Positions 30,113-42,406 of a stretch of DNA of 64,000 nucleotides are shown piece by piece (position 1 is the stretch's first letter; each line of letters starts with the position of its first letter). Both the position numbers and the translations under genes were made by a program. The stretch covers positions 880,501-944,500 of the forward strand of contig NC_079332.1 in the NCBI RefSeq assembly GCF_029931775.1, written 5' to 3'. The notes under the pieces were generated by a model that had not been told where the DNA came from, made no database searches, and saw only the letters and a program-made list of their open reading frames with translations. The DNA comes from Euleptes europaea. Its lineage: Eukaryota > Chordata > Lepidosauria > Squamata > Sphaerodactylidae.

Positions 30113-31409
30113 GTGTGTTTGTTTTTTGTAATGTTGCATCTGCAGTTCTAAATTTCGGCAACGGGCCAGATTTCACGGACAGCTCGTGGCCCTCCCGGAT
30201 TGTTTCCTTCCCACCCTTTCCGATCTGCGTGCTTTTCATCAGCGTTGTTTCAAATAAACCATGTCAGATATCAAAATGATGCTCTGCATTGGGGGAACTG
30301 CTAAGCTTTATAGCAACATGATATATTGCCAGTGCAAGGGATTAATGGAAACAAATCTTCTTATTCTTTCATAGCCTAATAGCATTGATGGTTGCCAAGT
30401 ACTCAAGATTATTACTGATTTCCCCCCCCTTATGCCTGTGTGTTTGTAATTGACTTTAATCAGTGACTCACGGACTGTCACATTATTTTTAAATCCACAT
30501 GCTTCCCCTCCCCTCTTCAATTGCAGTCCATTAAAATACTGTAGCTTTATAGGGGGAGGTCATCTCCCGAGAGATGTTGGAGTTCCCCCCAACCACTGTC
30601 TGTTATCTTCTCCTACCCTTCTGTTTTTATCTAGCGTCTCGATCGTTTAACCTTCAGCTGTCTGGAAAATAACAATAGCCCCTGCCTCTTGGACAGGTTC
30701 AGCATGCCTGTCTGCTGTCAATCTCTGCCATCCTGCATTGTGCAGTCTCTAAACATCCCAAAGGCAGCCTTCATCTCCTGAGAGCTTATTAACTTTCTGA
30801 AAGCCCAATCGATAACACAATAATGATACAGTCCGGATTCAGAATGCTCATTTCATCCAGAAGGAGCTCAAACATCCCATCACAGCGGTGTCTGCCTGGG
30901 CTTAGCAAAGACGCCTCCGATATAAAGCAGCCTGCGGCTAGTTCAACCTCTGGCTTGCTGGGCATTAGTGGAGGGGGCTCAGGGCGGAGCAGTCGCCTTC
31001 GCTCCGAACTGTGCATGTTGAGAAGGAAGGCCGGCGTGAAGGTCTGAGGCCTGGGGGAGCGGGCCGAGAGCCATTCCCCTCCTCCCCCCCTCCCCAAGGG
31101 CCCTTCAGCTAAGCAGTGGTGAAAACCCCTGGGGAACAGTCCAAAGATACAATTATAAGGGACCGTTTGCAACTCTTCCACCTGGCGGCCATGTGAAACA
31201 TGCAACGTGACACACTGAATATTTTATTCAGGCAAAGCTCCCATAATAAACAGTCTTTAAGGTGCCGCAAAACTCTTCTGGCTTTGTGTTTTTAACGCCT
31301 GCTGTGCAGACCAGCTGTTTCAGAGTCCCCTAACTGGAATCCTGGGTGAACTGCTGGAATTGCTTTGCCTTTGGCACCACACTGAAATCTTAATTTCCAG
31401 CAGCTCCTC
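30113..31409. other. Non-repetitive stretch upstream of the TEX2-like gene
   Basis: No repeat family or exon with good splice borders was recognised. A noncoding first exon of the TEX2-like gene could lie here or further right. Confidence 0.4.
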
Positions 31410-31560
31410 CTTAGAATCATAGAGTTGGAAGGGACCAGCAGGGTCATCTAGTCCAACCCCCTGCACAATGCAGGAATTTCACAACTACCTCCCCCACACA
31501 CCCCCAGTGACCCCTACTCCATGCCCAGAAGATGGCCAAGATGCCCTCCCTCTCGTGAGC
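31410..31560 (-). repeat. CR1 3' end, inverted
   Basis: It runs from tagaatcatagagttggaag to gatggccaagatgccctcc. Confidence 0.87.
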
Positions 31561-33499
31561 TGCCTTTTTTTCCCTAAGGAGGCCCCTTTTAGCTCCAGGC
31601 TGTTTCACTCAAGCTTTCCTCTGCTTTAAAAGGACTTTTGCATCCGAAACTCCCTTATCTAATTATCCTTGCTGGAAGCTTAATTGCTGCAGGGATTTGG
31701 GTCCCAGCCCAAGAGTTCTTCTCCTTGCCCCTTGGCGAAGGGCAGACCCACACACGGCCAACTGTAATTGGTTCAACTGGCGTGATTTTCCTTTCTCTCC
31801 CCAAGGAATCCTGGGAACCGCAGTCCAGGGAGACAGCTACAACTGGCACCGGGTGGCATGATTCAGAAGCAAAGAGGGGTGTGTGTTCGTTTGGCTAGAG
31901 ATGTGCCCAAAATAACAACCACACGAATATCGTGATATTGCTATTATTATGTAAGCCCATTTCACATTAAAAACAGAACATTATACTTCACCAAATTCAG
32001 CATGTGAAATGTAAGGCTGTGCGCTCCGTGGCGCTCTTAGTATTCATGTACGTGCTTTTGCACACATGCACACCAGGTTTAGGAGGCATGTGTTCCCCCT
32101 GTCAGAAATGGAGATTCTGGAAGGCAGTGAAAATACGTTCCTTTGTGGCATGTGTGTGTACACCCCCCAACATCATTAACAAAAAGGTTCCCACCATTGT
32201 ATCCAGGACCAGGATGTACCACGGACGGACACCAGGGAGCCAGGATTGTCTCTTCCAAATAGGGGCTGCTGGCATTTGTAAAACAGAGCGGTTTTACAAG
32301 GCCGAGATTAATGCCAACATAACGTTCGGTGGCCGGAGTGTTTGATGCTGCACCCTCTTGCCAGTGGCACTGATATCTGGTCTCACCTTCGAATGCTGAA
32401 ACATTTGTCATTCGCCTGAGCTAAAAATAAAGGGCGCACCAACACCTTTTCTACCGCCCCGCCAACATCTCCGCCTCCGCTTTCAGGCCTGAGATGCGTT
32501 TCAGCGTGAAAACACAGCCTGGAGGTTGCCGAGAACAACCTGGCTGCAAAATCGTATCAAAGTGGGGATTGTTTTCATGCAAACAGTGTGAAACTTTTTT
32601 TATAAAATCCGCATTCATCAGAGGCAAGGGAACAAAGAGGACTCCTCTGGGGACATTTCCGGAGGACCCCATCATTTCGGAGGTGGGGAAAGAAAGGCCT
32701 GGGGCCCAGCTCTGCTCCATGGGGCCTTTTCATTTGGCCCTCCATCCATTTAACCGTTTCCCAAGCCGGGGCTGCCCCACAGAACATGCCCAGCCCTCCC
32801 TGAAGAAAGGAGTGGTCAGTGCTGTCGCCAATCACACACCTCTAGGAGGACAGTGCATGTTTGTAGGAAGCGGACGCTCCCGGCCAGAGCCTCTCCTTTC
32901 AGAGCAGCTTTTCATTTTAACACAGAGTGGGGAGTTCTCACAAGGCCAAAGAAAATCTCTTTGAGCCTCCTCAGATTGAACCAGGGCGACACATGGGCAG
33001 CTGGGTGGCTGTTGCTCCCTTTGGGGCAGAGCAGATAAGATGACCTGCAAAGCTGCTAAATAAGCCCCCCCTCCTTTGTGGTTCCAAGTTTCCTCTCTGC
33101 CCTGCGCCCCTGGCCCCTCTGATAATCTGGTGCTCTCTTCTCTGGGGCTGTGGAGACAGAGGAGAGGAGACCCCGGCTCACTCTCCTCGGCAGAGGCACC
33201 TGCCACCGATAATAAATTCCACTCCGCACAGAGCGCCAAGGGAGCTCTGCGGAAATCTCTCCGGGATGAACGACTGACCTGATTTAAAATGGCAGCATCC
33301 AGAGGGCTTTGGTTGCCTGCTTTGCCGCATGGGTTTCAAACCTCCGCCTCTGTCGAAAAGGAGATTGCAGAGCTGGAAAAGACGCAGCAAAGAGAAGTTG
33401 AAAACACAGGCTTTTCCTGTGAGGAAGGGTGGAGGAGTCTGGGGTTTGGGGGTGGTCCGAAAGAAGGTGACTAAGAGGGAGCATGAGAAAGGTTGACCC
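31561..33499. other. Intergenic sequence, nothing recognised
   Basis: Open frames here have no recognisable motif or good splice context. No repeat of the families seen elsewhere was found. Confidence 0.4.
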
Positions 33500-33690
33500 A
33501 AAGCAGCTTACATTGTTCTCCTTGCCTCCATTGTATCCTCACAACAACCCTGTGAGGTCGGTTAGCCTGAGAAGGTGTGATTTGCCCAATGTCCCCCAGC
33601 GAGCTTCCTTGGCAGAGTGGGGATTCGAACCTGGGTCTCCCAGGCCTGAGTCCAGCACTCTAACCACAACACCCCCCTGGCTTTCAAAGG
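33500..33690 (-). repeat. SINE-A, inverted
   Basis: It contains cctcacaacaaccctgtgagg, ggggattcgaacctgggtc (B box inverted) and tctaaccacaacacc. Confidence 0.82.
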
Positions 33691-34289
33691 CATTTGAAGG
33701 TACTAATATTTGTGGACTGAGCCTGCTAGGTGGTCCATCTCTGTTGCATGATATGTGTTTCTGCGCTGTTCTTACTGTATCGTGTCATGTCTTGAGCTGG
33801 GTTTCGACTTCTTGCAAACCATTTTGTTTGAGAAAAGGTGGGGTGACAGGTTCTAAATAAATAAATATTCCTCTGACCTTGGCCCAGGGCAGCAAATGTA
33901 CTCTTGGCACCATACAGAAATTAAATAGTACGATTGATCGGGCAGCTCTCCCTCTCTGGGCAGCAGAGGTGCTCCGTGGTTCTGAAATCGGATCTCCTGT
34001 ATTTGCGTCTCTCTCCTACACTGATGATTCTTACAAAAACCAGAACCGTTGGCAGGCAAGGTTGTTTTGCAAGAGCTAGAGGCAGCTGAAGGAAGGCACT
34101 TCAGCATTTCCGCTAGCTTTGCAAGACCTCTGCTGGTTAATGTAACTCTGCTGAGCCTGGTGTGATTGTATAGCTCGCTTCTAATGGCTGGCAAGCGGAT
34201 TTCGCAAAACCATAATACGTTGCGATGGTGGAGCAGAGTATCTAGGGAGAGGAAGTAAATGGGCATGAGTTATAGGAGATATTGATTGG

Positions 34290-34508
34290 TAGGGTTGCTA
34301 GCTCCAGGTTTGGAAATTCCTGGAGATTTGGGAGGTGGAGCCTGGGGAAGGTGGAGTTTGGGGAGGGGAGCAGAGATGTGACGCCCTGGAGTCCACCTTC
34401 CAAAGCTGCCATTTCCCACCCACCCCCAGAGGAGCAGATCTCTGCCCTCGAGAGATGAATTATAATTCCTGGAATTTCCAAGCCCCACCTGGAGGTTGGC
34501 AAACCCTA
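34290..34508 (+). mobile_element. hAT-like MITE with diverged 8-bp flanks
   Basis: Termini TAGGGTTGCTA and TTGGCAAACCCTA are seen. The 8-bp flanks ttgattgg and tagattag agree at five of eight bases, as an old TSD would. Confidence 0.75.
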
Positions 34509-37305
34509 TAGATTAGCGGAAAGTCAAGTCTATTTCAGTGTCCTGGTAGAAATGCCTTCCCTGTAGGAATCGCCTCCAGTGGCTTCTGTTTATTTCACCC
34601 TCTAGGTCATAGATAGGCATTATTTGGGGGGGCAGGATAATAACATTTGTTGCCGAGCTACTAACAGCTGTGGAGTTATATGGAACGCCGCTCAACCCTT
34701 ACAAAAAGAGGCTCCAGGATTTTGGGTCACTGGAGACTGCTTCCTGGTCTGCGTTTGGCACACAGAATATGACATGTTCATTTGAGCGCTCGGTTCTTCT
34801 CTGGCTGTTTTATACGTTTAACAGAAATAGGAGTTCTGAGAGGCACGTGGGACTCCCCTCTAGGCTGTAGTCTTTTACACCTGAAAATACAACATATGAC
34901 ACCCTACATGTAGTTTGGAGGCTCCCCACACACACACACACACACACACACACAATGCAGCCAGGAAAATAATAAGTCTCCCTCTCTTCACCTTTTGCAC
35001 AACTCTGCTCTCTGTTCTTGGTGTGTGTGCTTTTAATGCAGCCAGGAAACTAAGTCTCCCTGTGCTCACCTTTTGCATAAGCCTGCCAACCCTTCTTTTC
35101 TGCCCTTATATCACCCCGCTGAAGGGCACATCAGGATGCAAAACCCCTCCCGCCTCCAAACTTTTTGTGCCGCTCACCTGATCAGCCTGGGAACGCGCCA
35201 GCGGGGAAGGTGCCCGGCAGAGTCTGCTGCCGGCTTGCCAGTTCTTCATCTGGGAAGCTGCCTCCCTGGCAGGAGATGCGTCTCCATCAGCCTTGTGCCT
35301 GGGGCGATTCCATCCTGCCGCAATTTCTCTCCGACCTGTTCTCCTTTTCAAAACTCCAGCCTGTGTCAAGTGGTCCAGAGGGAAAGCAGAAGGAGCGTTC
35401 TCTCACCTGCCTTTTGAGTCCTTCATGGCCTCAATGCGCCGGAGCCCCTGTGTGCTGCCAGAGACAACCTTACGCCAGTGGACAGCGAAGACTGCAGACT
35501 GGAGTCGGGGTTGGGGGGGGGGGATGAGGAAGGAGCCCTGCCTGCTATGGAGTCAAAAGAAAGAGAACCACGTTTGTAATGTCACTTTGGAGCGGGATGC
35601 ATTTCTACCTTCTCTGCTCAAGCAGCTTGGTCGAAAAGGAAGAGGCGTTGGCGCTCGTTCCTGCCCCCCCCCCATCTCTCATGTGGTGGGACCACCCATC
35701 ACCCTCCTACCGAACGGGCTACTGCTTTCGTTCTCTGAAGCAAATTCTCAGTCACTATCAATGTGTGCCTCCCAGCATGAGAGAAGCAGTTTATCTTCTT
35801 ACGATGGCCTTCAACGTCTGGTTTGTCTACCTGCGACGGCTGCTGGGCCGTTTCACACCTATCTTTCTGTACACTGTTGCCTCTCCAGAGACCTGCCGAG
35901 AAGGTCCCACGACCGTAAAAACCATATGAGAAAACCGTAAGAACGGCACAAAATATAAATCGGCCAGCCAACAGATCACGGACCTTATTTCAGACCTTCT
36001 GTCTGTCTGCCCCTCCACCTGTGCTTGCTCCCCCCACCCCCAGAAGTTAGCCTGGTCAAAGTTGTCTCCCTCCGTAGGTTGCTAGCAAAGTCCAACTCGT
36101 TTTCTTACACCCCCGCAAGGTACCCCCTAGCCCCGCATCCTTTGATCTTAGCATAGTGCATCAACCACACTCACATGGACTGCAGAGATCTTGGGCAGGC
36201 TCCCTTTTCGGTGGCCCTCCTCCTCTATCCGGCCAGGCGCTCAGCTTCCCACCGCCTCCGGGACTCAGAGCCGGGCTTGCGGCGGTGATCCCTTTCACGC
36301 GGCAGAGCAGCTGTCGACAGAAGATTATCCACCGGCCTGGACAGGAGAATCGCCACCTGATCCGAGCCAGGCTTAAGCTGGAGCGATGCTGCTCCAGCCA
36401 TTCCTGGCCTGACAGAGGCTGACTGGGGGAGCCAGGGGGAGGCACCGCAGACCGGCATCAGAAGCGCCGTGCCAGGGATGCAGGGGGAAGCGGCATCCTT
36501 CCCAGCTCACTCTGGTGCTGCTGCTGCAGTGGTCCAGCGGCAAGGGGGAAGGGAGGCTTCCCGGAGAGAGGCCCTTCCCCGGCGGGGCTCGAGCAAATCC
36601 ACAGCAAGGGGCTGGTCCAGAGCCATGCTGCCTTGGAGTGGAGGGGGGGGGGGGAAGCATTGGTGTGCAGCGGAGGAATGCACACCAACACAAGTGGCTT
36701 GGCAAAGAGAGAATGAGCGAGGGAGTTGTAGTCGGGGTTTGTCACTTGACCCAACGCCATTTGGACAAAGAGGCGAACACAGCATCTCTTCTCCCACCTG
36801 CGGATCCTCAAAAGCCACCCCCCCCATTCCATGCCTGGCCCCATCCCCCATTCCTGCCTCCCGCACAGAGACCATAAAGCAGAGATGGCCAATCGCTGCA
36901 GAGAGGTGTGGTTTTTCTTCCCATCCCTCCTGCAAGATGGGTCAAATTAGGGCAGCTGAGAATAGCCCCTCCAGGGAGATTGGTCCCTTTGCCTGGGGTT
37001 TTAAAGTGTGTGTGTGTGTGTGGGGGGGTCCATTGCAGTGTTTTCACTTTTTTAAAATTGCTTTAGCAAACACGAAGGAAAATCTATGAGGGTCCCAGGC
37101 TTTTCTGCTTCACCCCCTTGCCTGTGGTTGCAATCTAATGCCTTGCACAATCTGACCAAGACACCAGCACACAAACATCTCCTGATTCCCGGAAGAGCCT
37201 CAGGAACAGCTTAAAGTGCTTTGGAAGGTTTACATCCTGTGCTATGAACATTGGCTGGGCTTAAGGGAAGGGAAAGCCTCCCCCCCCCCCACTTTCTTGC
37301 TGATA
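34509..37305. other. Intergenic sequence; CA microsatellite, otherwise nothing firm
   Basis: A CA repeat lies at about 34928-34954 and a G run near 36640-36655. 36190-36650 is GC-richer than its surroundings and could host the TEX2-like promoter, but no motif decides it. Open frames of over 200 codons at 35293 and 36469 look like chance frames in GC-rich DNA. Confidence 0.4.
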
Positions 37306-37515
37306 TTTGTTGGATTAGTATCTGGGAGATCTGGGTTCGAATCCCCCCCTTGTGCCATGGAAGTTTGCTGGGTGGCCTTGGGCCAGCCACACTCTCTCAG
37401 CCTAACCTACCTCACAGGGTTGTTGTGAGGATACAACGAAGGAGAGGAGAACAATGTAAGCCGCTTTGGGTCCCCATTGTAAAGAAAGGCGGGGTACCAA
37501 TGAATCAAATACATA
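37306..37515 (+). repeat. SINE-A
   Basis: It contains ggttcgaatcccccc, cctcacagggttgttgtgagg, gccgctttgggtccccattg and a ggcggggtaccaatgaatc tail. Confidence 0.82.
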
Positions 37516-37739
37516 AAATAAATTGGGGGGGGGGACTTCGTGCCTAGTTATGGTTTTTCTGGTCTCCTTTGGTTGCTGCAGTTTGTCACAGTTCTTTCCG
37601 TCATTCTGAAATTGTGTCACCACTGTATATTGGCTTTATTCCAGGGTTTTAAAATAATAAGCTATTTTATGGTTTTAATTTTGATTGTTGGAAGCTGTCT
37701 TGGGAGCAGTGTATGAGGAGGCAGACAATGTGCATGTTT

Positions 37740-38050
37740 GTGTGTGTATAAAATTGTGTGCCGTTAGTTCTTAGCAACCCCGGGAAACCTCTAGGTTTCC
37801 AAGGCAAGGGATAAACAGAAGTGGTTTGCCGTGACCTTCCCCTGCATGCGTATTTGTGTGTGCTTGGTATTGTTATTTTAGTTAGAACTGCATTTGACTA
37901 CTTTCGTTTTTACTTATTGACAGCCCTGATTGAGAGTTTAAATTGTGGCCTTTCGTGTATATTTTATAAGCGTCGCTTTATTTACATTGCAAACCGCCTT
38001 GAGTTCCGCAAGATAGAAAGGCGGCTAATGACTGTTTTAAATAAATACAA
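37740..38050 (-). repeat. 5S-SINE tail fragment and a small LINE-like piece
   Basis: 37750-37850 holds gtgccgttagttcttagcaac and agaagtggtttgccgtg, the 5S-SINE tail. 37985-38025 (aaccgccttgagttccgc) matches, inverted, the unnamed repeat near 7965-8010. Confidence 0.5.
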
Positions 38051-38056
38051 AAATAA

Positions 38057-38135
38057 TGGAATCATAGAGTTGGAAGGGACCACCAGGGTCATCCCCCTGC
38101 ACAATGCAGGAAATTCACAATTATCTCCCCCATTA
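38057..38135 (-). repeat. CR1 3' end, short, inverted
   Basis: aatcatagagttggaaggg through gcacaatgcaggaaattc, with a small internal deletion. Confidence 0.8.
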
Positions 38136-38254
38136 GAAATGCTTCTAATGAGTCTGGCACTTCCCCCTTCCCCATGGGGGAGGTTTTGGTCAAGCGGGAG
38201 TAACTGTGGACTCTCAAGAGCGTTAAGGGGAATGCACTCTGTGCATGCCCAGAC

Positions 38255-38730
38255 TAGGGTTGCCAACCTCCATCTGGGCTCTGGAGATCTCCTGGAATTA
38301 CAATTGATCTCCAGACAACAGAGATCAGTCCCCCTGGAGGAAATGGCTGCTTCAGAGAGTGGGCTCTGCTGTGCACCCTCCACCCCCAAATCCCCACAAA
38401 TATCCCGACATGGCAACCCTATGCTACGGCTGCCAACCTCCAGGTACTAGCTGGAGATCTCCTGCTAATGAAGTGCCCCCAATAAAGGTCTTTTACCTGT
38501 TGATCAATGCTGAACTGCAGTGTGATTCTTTCTCTTGCTTTCGGCTGGAGAAATTTAGGCACAACATTATTACAACTGATCTCCAGCCGATAGAGATCAG
38601 TTCACCTGGAGAAAATGGCTGCTTTGGCAATTGGACTCTATGGCATTGAAGTCCCTCCCCAAACCCCACCCTCCTCAGGCTCCGCCCCAAAAACCTCCCG
38701 CCGGTGGCGAAGAGGGACCTGGCAACCCTA
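38255..38730. repeat. Two adjacent hAT-like MITEs, one interrupted
   Basis: The first copy is 38255-38421 (TAGGGTTGCCAACC ... TGGCAACCCTA). The second starts near 38427 (ggctgccaacctcc) and ends at 38730. The second holds about 100 bp of unrelated sequence (about 38468-38567) between its usual 'ctcctgcta' and 'ttacaactgatctcc'. Confidence 0.75.
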
Positions 38731-38769
38731 CTGGCAACCCTACGCCCGTGGAGCTGGACGGGTCACGTG

Positions 38770-39040
38770 ACGTGCTTTAATATGAGGCTATTGTATTTTG
38801 GTCACGTCATGAGACGACAAGAGTCACTGGAAAAGACAGTCATGCTAGGAAAAGTTGAGGGCAGCAGGAAAAGAGGAAGACCCAACAAGAGATGGATGGA
38901 CTCAATAAAGGAAGCCGCGGCCCTCGATTTGCAAGACCTGAGCAAGGCTGTCAAAGATAGGACATTTTGGAGGACTTTCATTCAAAGGGTCGCCATGAGT
39001 CGGAAGCGACTTGACGGCACTTAACACACACAACACAGGA
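38770..39040 (+). mobile_element. Bov-B LINE 3' end
   Basis: The frame encodes LLYFGHVMRR, SLEKTVMLG, RGRPNKRWMD, DLQDLSKAVKDR and SRKRLDGT, then a stop and an ACACAC tail. It matches the inverted copy at 15690-16084 closely. It is 5'-truncated. Confidence 0.9.
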
Positions 39041-39599
39041 CGAAGCTGAGCAGTCCTCCGTCATTTGTTCCAGCCCATTAAAACCCCTCCTTTTGTAATG
39101 CTCAGATATAAGGGCTGGTTTAGAACTCTTATGTATTCATACGCACACACATGGAAGCTTTGGGAAGTTGGCATCCGGGAGCCATGAACCAACAAATCAT
39201 GCTCTCTGTGCCTGGTATGCCTCTCACCAGTAGAGAGCTCTGAATTACCTTCATCTTCAGGAATGTGGTTTCTGGTTACCGAGCTCACAAGATCAGGCAC
39301 TTACTAAGTGACGCCTTCGGCCAGTATCTATGGCTATGCTAATTAGAGTGAAGTTGACACTTAATGTGCATTGGTGCTTTTGTGTATCGATCTGTTTGTC
39401 AGCAGCCATGGGCCTGGCCCATGCGAATGCATAAATGATACTGACTTTCCTTTGTTTCTCTGGTGAGTAACTCTGCATCTTATTTGCTGGTTATTTCACC
39501 ACCAGGTCTGTGTTTAGCTAAATAAAGAACTGTTGCTCTTTTTAACCTCCTCCTAGTTGTCTTCACCGGACTCTATAAGACAACTTGGCACTTCACTTT
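39041..39599. other. Intergenic sequence, nothing recognised
   Basis: AT-richer sequence between the Bov-B copy and the MSRB1 CpG promoter. No family or exon recognised. Confidence 0.4.
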
Positions 39600-39791
39600 C
39601 CCTGCACGTGTGGACAAGACCTCGGGGCCCGTGTTCCCAACCCAGATCTGCGCCGCGCCGCCCGCCGTACCAGCTCCGCCCCGGCGAGCCGCCGCGCGTT
39701 GCCCGGCAGCGCCCCCTGGCGCCTTCCCCGCTGGAACTGCAGAGGCGGAGCCGAGCTGGGGAGAAGGGCCGGAGGGCGGAAGGCAGCGGCC
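39600..39791 (+). promoter_or_regulatory. MSRB1: MSRB1 CpG-rich promoter and 5' UTR
   Basis: A dense run of CpG (gccgcgccgcccgccg, ccgccccggcgagccgcc) directly precedes the ATG, with a GC-box-like ccgccccgg near 39676. This is a housekeeping-type promoter without a TATA box. Confidence 0.65.
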
Positions 39792-42406
39792 ATGGCTTTC
39801 TGCGTCTTCTCCGGGGGGGAGGTCTACCAGAACCACTTCGAGCCCGGTAAGGGGAGACCCGGCGACCCCAGCCCTGCAATGGGTGGGGTGGGGTGGGGTG
39901 GGGAGAGGAGCCCATGGCCCCCAGCGTCCATAGGGGATCAGCGTGGCCCCCTCCCTAGCGGGGTGCAGATTGGCAGCAACCCCAGCTGATAGGGAGGGGA
40001 AGCTCGCCCTCCCCCCCATGTGAGTTGGGCAACCCTTTTGAGTCCCCTTCCCCGGTTATCCACCGAGAGGGTTACCTACACCCTCCCACCCCAGCCCCTG
40101 TTCTCCAGAAAGGCTGGCCTCGGATCCGCAGAGGCAGACAGACCCCTAAGTTAAATCTGACGGGTAGGGTTGCCAGCCTCCAGGAGGGGCCTGGGGAATC
40201 CCCTGGGATCACAACTCAGCTCTAGACTACGGAGATCAGTTTTCCTGGAGAAAATGGCTGCTTTGGAGGGTGGAAATTGCCCCCCCCCCAAAAAAACCCA
40301 GGCTGTATCCCAAAATCTCCAGGAATTTCCCAACTCAGAGTTGGCAACCCCACTGTCAGGATAGGAGGACCCCCCCCCCATGATGCGGGCTGTAGACTTT
40401 TGATCTCATAGCTATCCAAAGGGGTTTCCAATCAATCTGGAAGTAACAGGTGTGTGTGTGTGGGGGGGGGGGGGGTTCATCAGCGGCAGATCTTTCCCCA
40501 GCCTATTTTTGCAGGTGGTCGCCGGATCTTGGGGGAAAGCAGGATCCCCCAGGGCCCAGGCCAGATTGTTGGAAAGGGCTGTTTTCACTCCTGAGGTTTG
40601 ACCCTTGAGCAGTTGGACTTTCCCGTAGTCCTTTTTTAGGCAGGCGCCTGATGCAACTATTAAAACTTGACTACTGTGTTGCAAAAGCTGCTTCTGAGTC
40701 TGGGGTGGGATTGCCAAGATTATTTGCTGGGGATTTACTTATAAGCCGCCGGGTCAAGCGCCATTGAAACGTGACTCTGGCTGAAGCGAAAGCATTCACC
40801 TTGGGGACTTTGCATGCTCACAGCGTCTCTTGTGTACAACTGGGCTGCTGAGTGTGCAAAGCAGATACGTGGCTCGTGAATGGGCTTTGCACTGGTGGCA
40901 GTCTGCTCTACACAAGAGGCACCGTGCACGCACCAGGGCCCTGTGTTGAGTGTTTGTGTCTTGACCCAGCGTCATGTTTAAATCGGGCCTAGGTCTAGAG
41001 ACATTGCCCACACCCAGATTTTAAATAACCCTTCAACTCACGCATGCCGTCAGTTGCTTGTGGCACATATAGTGAGCAAGCAAGAAATCCTGCAGTTTTC
41101 AACCTCTTTGTACGCAGGGATCTATGTGTGCGCCAGATGCGGTTACGAACTCTTTTCCAGCAGAGCAAAATACTCCCACTCATCCCCGTGGCCGACTTTC
41201 ACCGAAACCATCCACAGCAACAGCGTCTCCAAATACAAAGAACGCCCAGGAGCCTTAAAGGTGAGCACCGGGAAGGCCAGGAGGGTGCCTCTGAGCATGT
41301 CCGGAGCGCTTTCCCCCCACCACTGTAGAGAGACTAGGGCTCAGGCCGATGGGAGGCCCACAAACTCTCTGGAACTTGAACGCTGCTCTGATGCATTCTG
41401 GGTGAGTTCCTCGTGCCCGAGCTGAAGAAGGGGAGGGGCTGAGGCTCAGTTTGTAGAGCATCTGCTTGGCATACAGAAGGTCCCAGGTTCAATCCCTGGC
41501 ATCTCCAGTTAAAGGGACCAGGCAGGTAGGTGATGTGAAAGTCCTCTACCTGAGACCCTGGAGAGTTGCTGACGGTTTGAGTAGACAATACTGACTTTGA
41601 TGGACCCAGGGTCTGGTTCAGTATAAGGCAGCTTCATGTGTTCATTTGCTCCGTTTCAATTTCATCCTAGGTGCTGTGCGGGAAATGTGGCAACGGCCTG
41701 GGCCACGAATTTCTCAAGGACGGCCCAGGGAAGGGCCAGTCTCGCTTCTGAATATTTAGCAGCTCTCTCAAGTTTGTCCCTAAAGGTGAGTCAGCAGTAG
41801 AGTCAGACTTCCGTCCCTGGCTTAGGAGGGGGAGAGTTCTCTGCTGGTGCCATTCTAGCGATAGGGACGGGGGCAGATAGTCCCTGGCAGGCTGTCTGGA
41901 CTCTGTGATGCCTTTGAGCCCATCTCAATCTTGCTGCGTATTTTAGCTTTTGGGTTCTTTGCCCCATAGAACTCGACCACTGCTTGGTTCTGTTTCTTGG
42001 AGCGATGCAATCCTGGGAAAAACTATATGCCCACTTATTCAGCAACCAGTTGGGGGTCAGCCTGTCCTTCCACAACCTACTGATCAAGGACTGAATTTAT
42101 TTTGTTTTAAAAATGTGTATTTTTAAAGTAGTAAATGGGCCCTGAGCACCTCTGCTTGGGTTCTTTGAAGAACTTCAGGCCTTATCTCTGCAGGCCTTGG
42201 CCGGGGAGAGCGGGGCAGAAAGTTGAAATGATAAATACATACATAATTCTGTGTAAACAGGCTAGGAAGTTCCATAGGGTCGACTCCCAAACAAGGGGCC
42301 AAATTAGCCAAATGAGCTCCTGGAAAGCCATTCCAGAATACCAGCTCACAGTTTTCTCTCTCTGTTTTCCTCTCTGTTTCCAGACAAGAAGACCTTGGGA
42401 GAGTAG
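39792..42406 (+). CDS. MSRB1: Methionine-R-sulfoxide reductase B1, selenoprotein
   Basis: MSRB1 reduces methionine-R-sulfoxide in proteins of the cytosol and nucleus, including actin. Exons: 39792-39846, 41118-41260, 41671-41785, 42384-42406 (TAG 42404-42406), all with matching phases, giving 111 residues (human 116). Two zinc-binding CxxC pairs are visible, CARC and CGKC. The catalytic residue is selenocysteine, encoded by TGA at 41749-41751 in [14 protein letters not shown]. The frame continues after it for 11 codons to the end of the exon and joins an acceptor at 42383, so the TGA is not a terminator. Reading on through the last donor instead would give KGESAVES..., which loses the splice site; the spliced KDKKTLGE end is preferred. 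Selenocysteine insertion requires a SECIS element; a candidate is at 43709-43785. Naive gene finders would truncate the protein at the TGA. Confidence 0.95.
39881..39903 (+). other. Perfect G-quadruplex motif in MSRB1 intron 1
   Basis: Successive G4 runs separated by single T, (GGGGT) repeated, begin 35 bases past the exon 1 donor. This is a near-ideal G-quadruplex motif on the coding strand. Confidence 0.8.
40165..40352 (+). mobile_element. hAT-like MITE with diverged TSD
   Basis: Termini TAGGGTTGCCAGCCTCC and GAGTTGGCAACCCCA; 8-bp flanks ctgacggg and ctgtcagg agree at six positions. It lies in MSRB1 intron 1. Confidence 0.78.
41427..41645 (+). repeat. SINE-B, full length
   Basis: Head ggggaggggctgaggctcag, B box ggttcaatccc, body and end cagtataaggcagcttcatg. 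It lies 25 bases before the acceptor of the MSRB1 selenocysteine exon. Confidence 0.88.

Noticed and set aside
35293-37089. Open frames of over 200 codons upstream of MSRB1
   Set aside because: No recognisable domain, no good splice context, overlapping frames on both strands; typical of GC-rich noncoding DNA.
41786-41900. MSRB1 ending by read-through of the last donor (KGESAVES...)
   Set aside because: The GT donor is good and the acceptor at 42383 gives a phase-matched KDKKTLGE end with a stop, close to the usual length.
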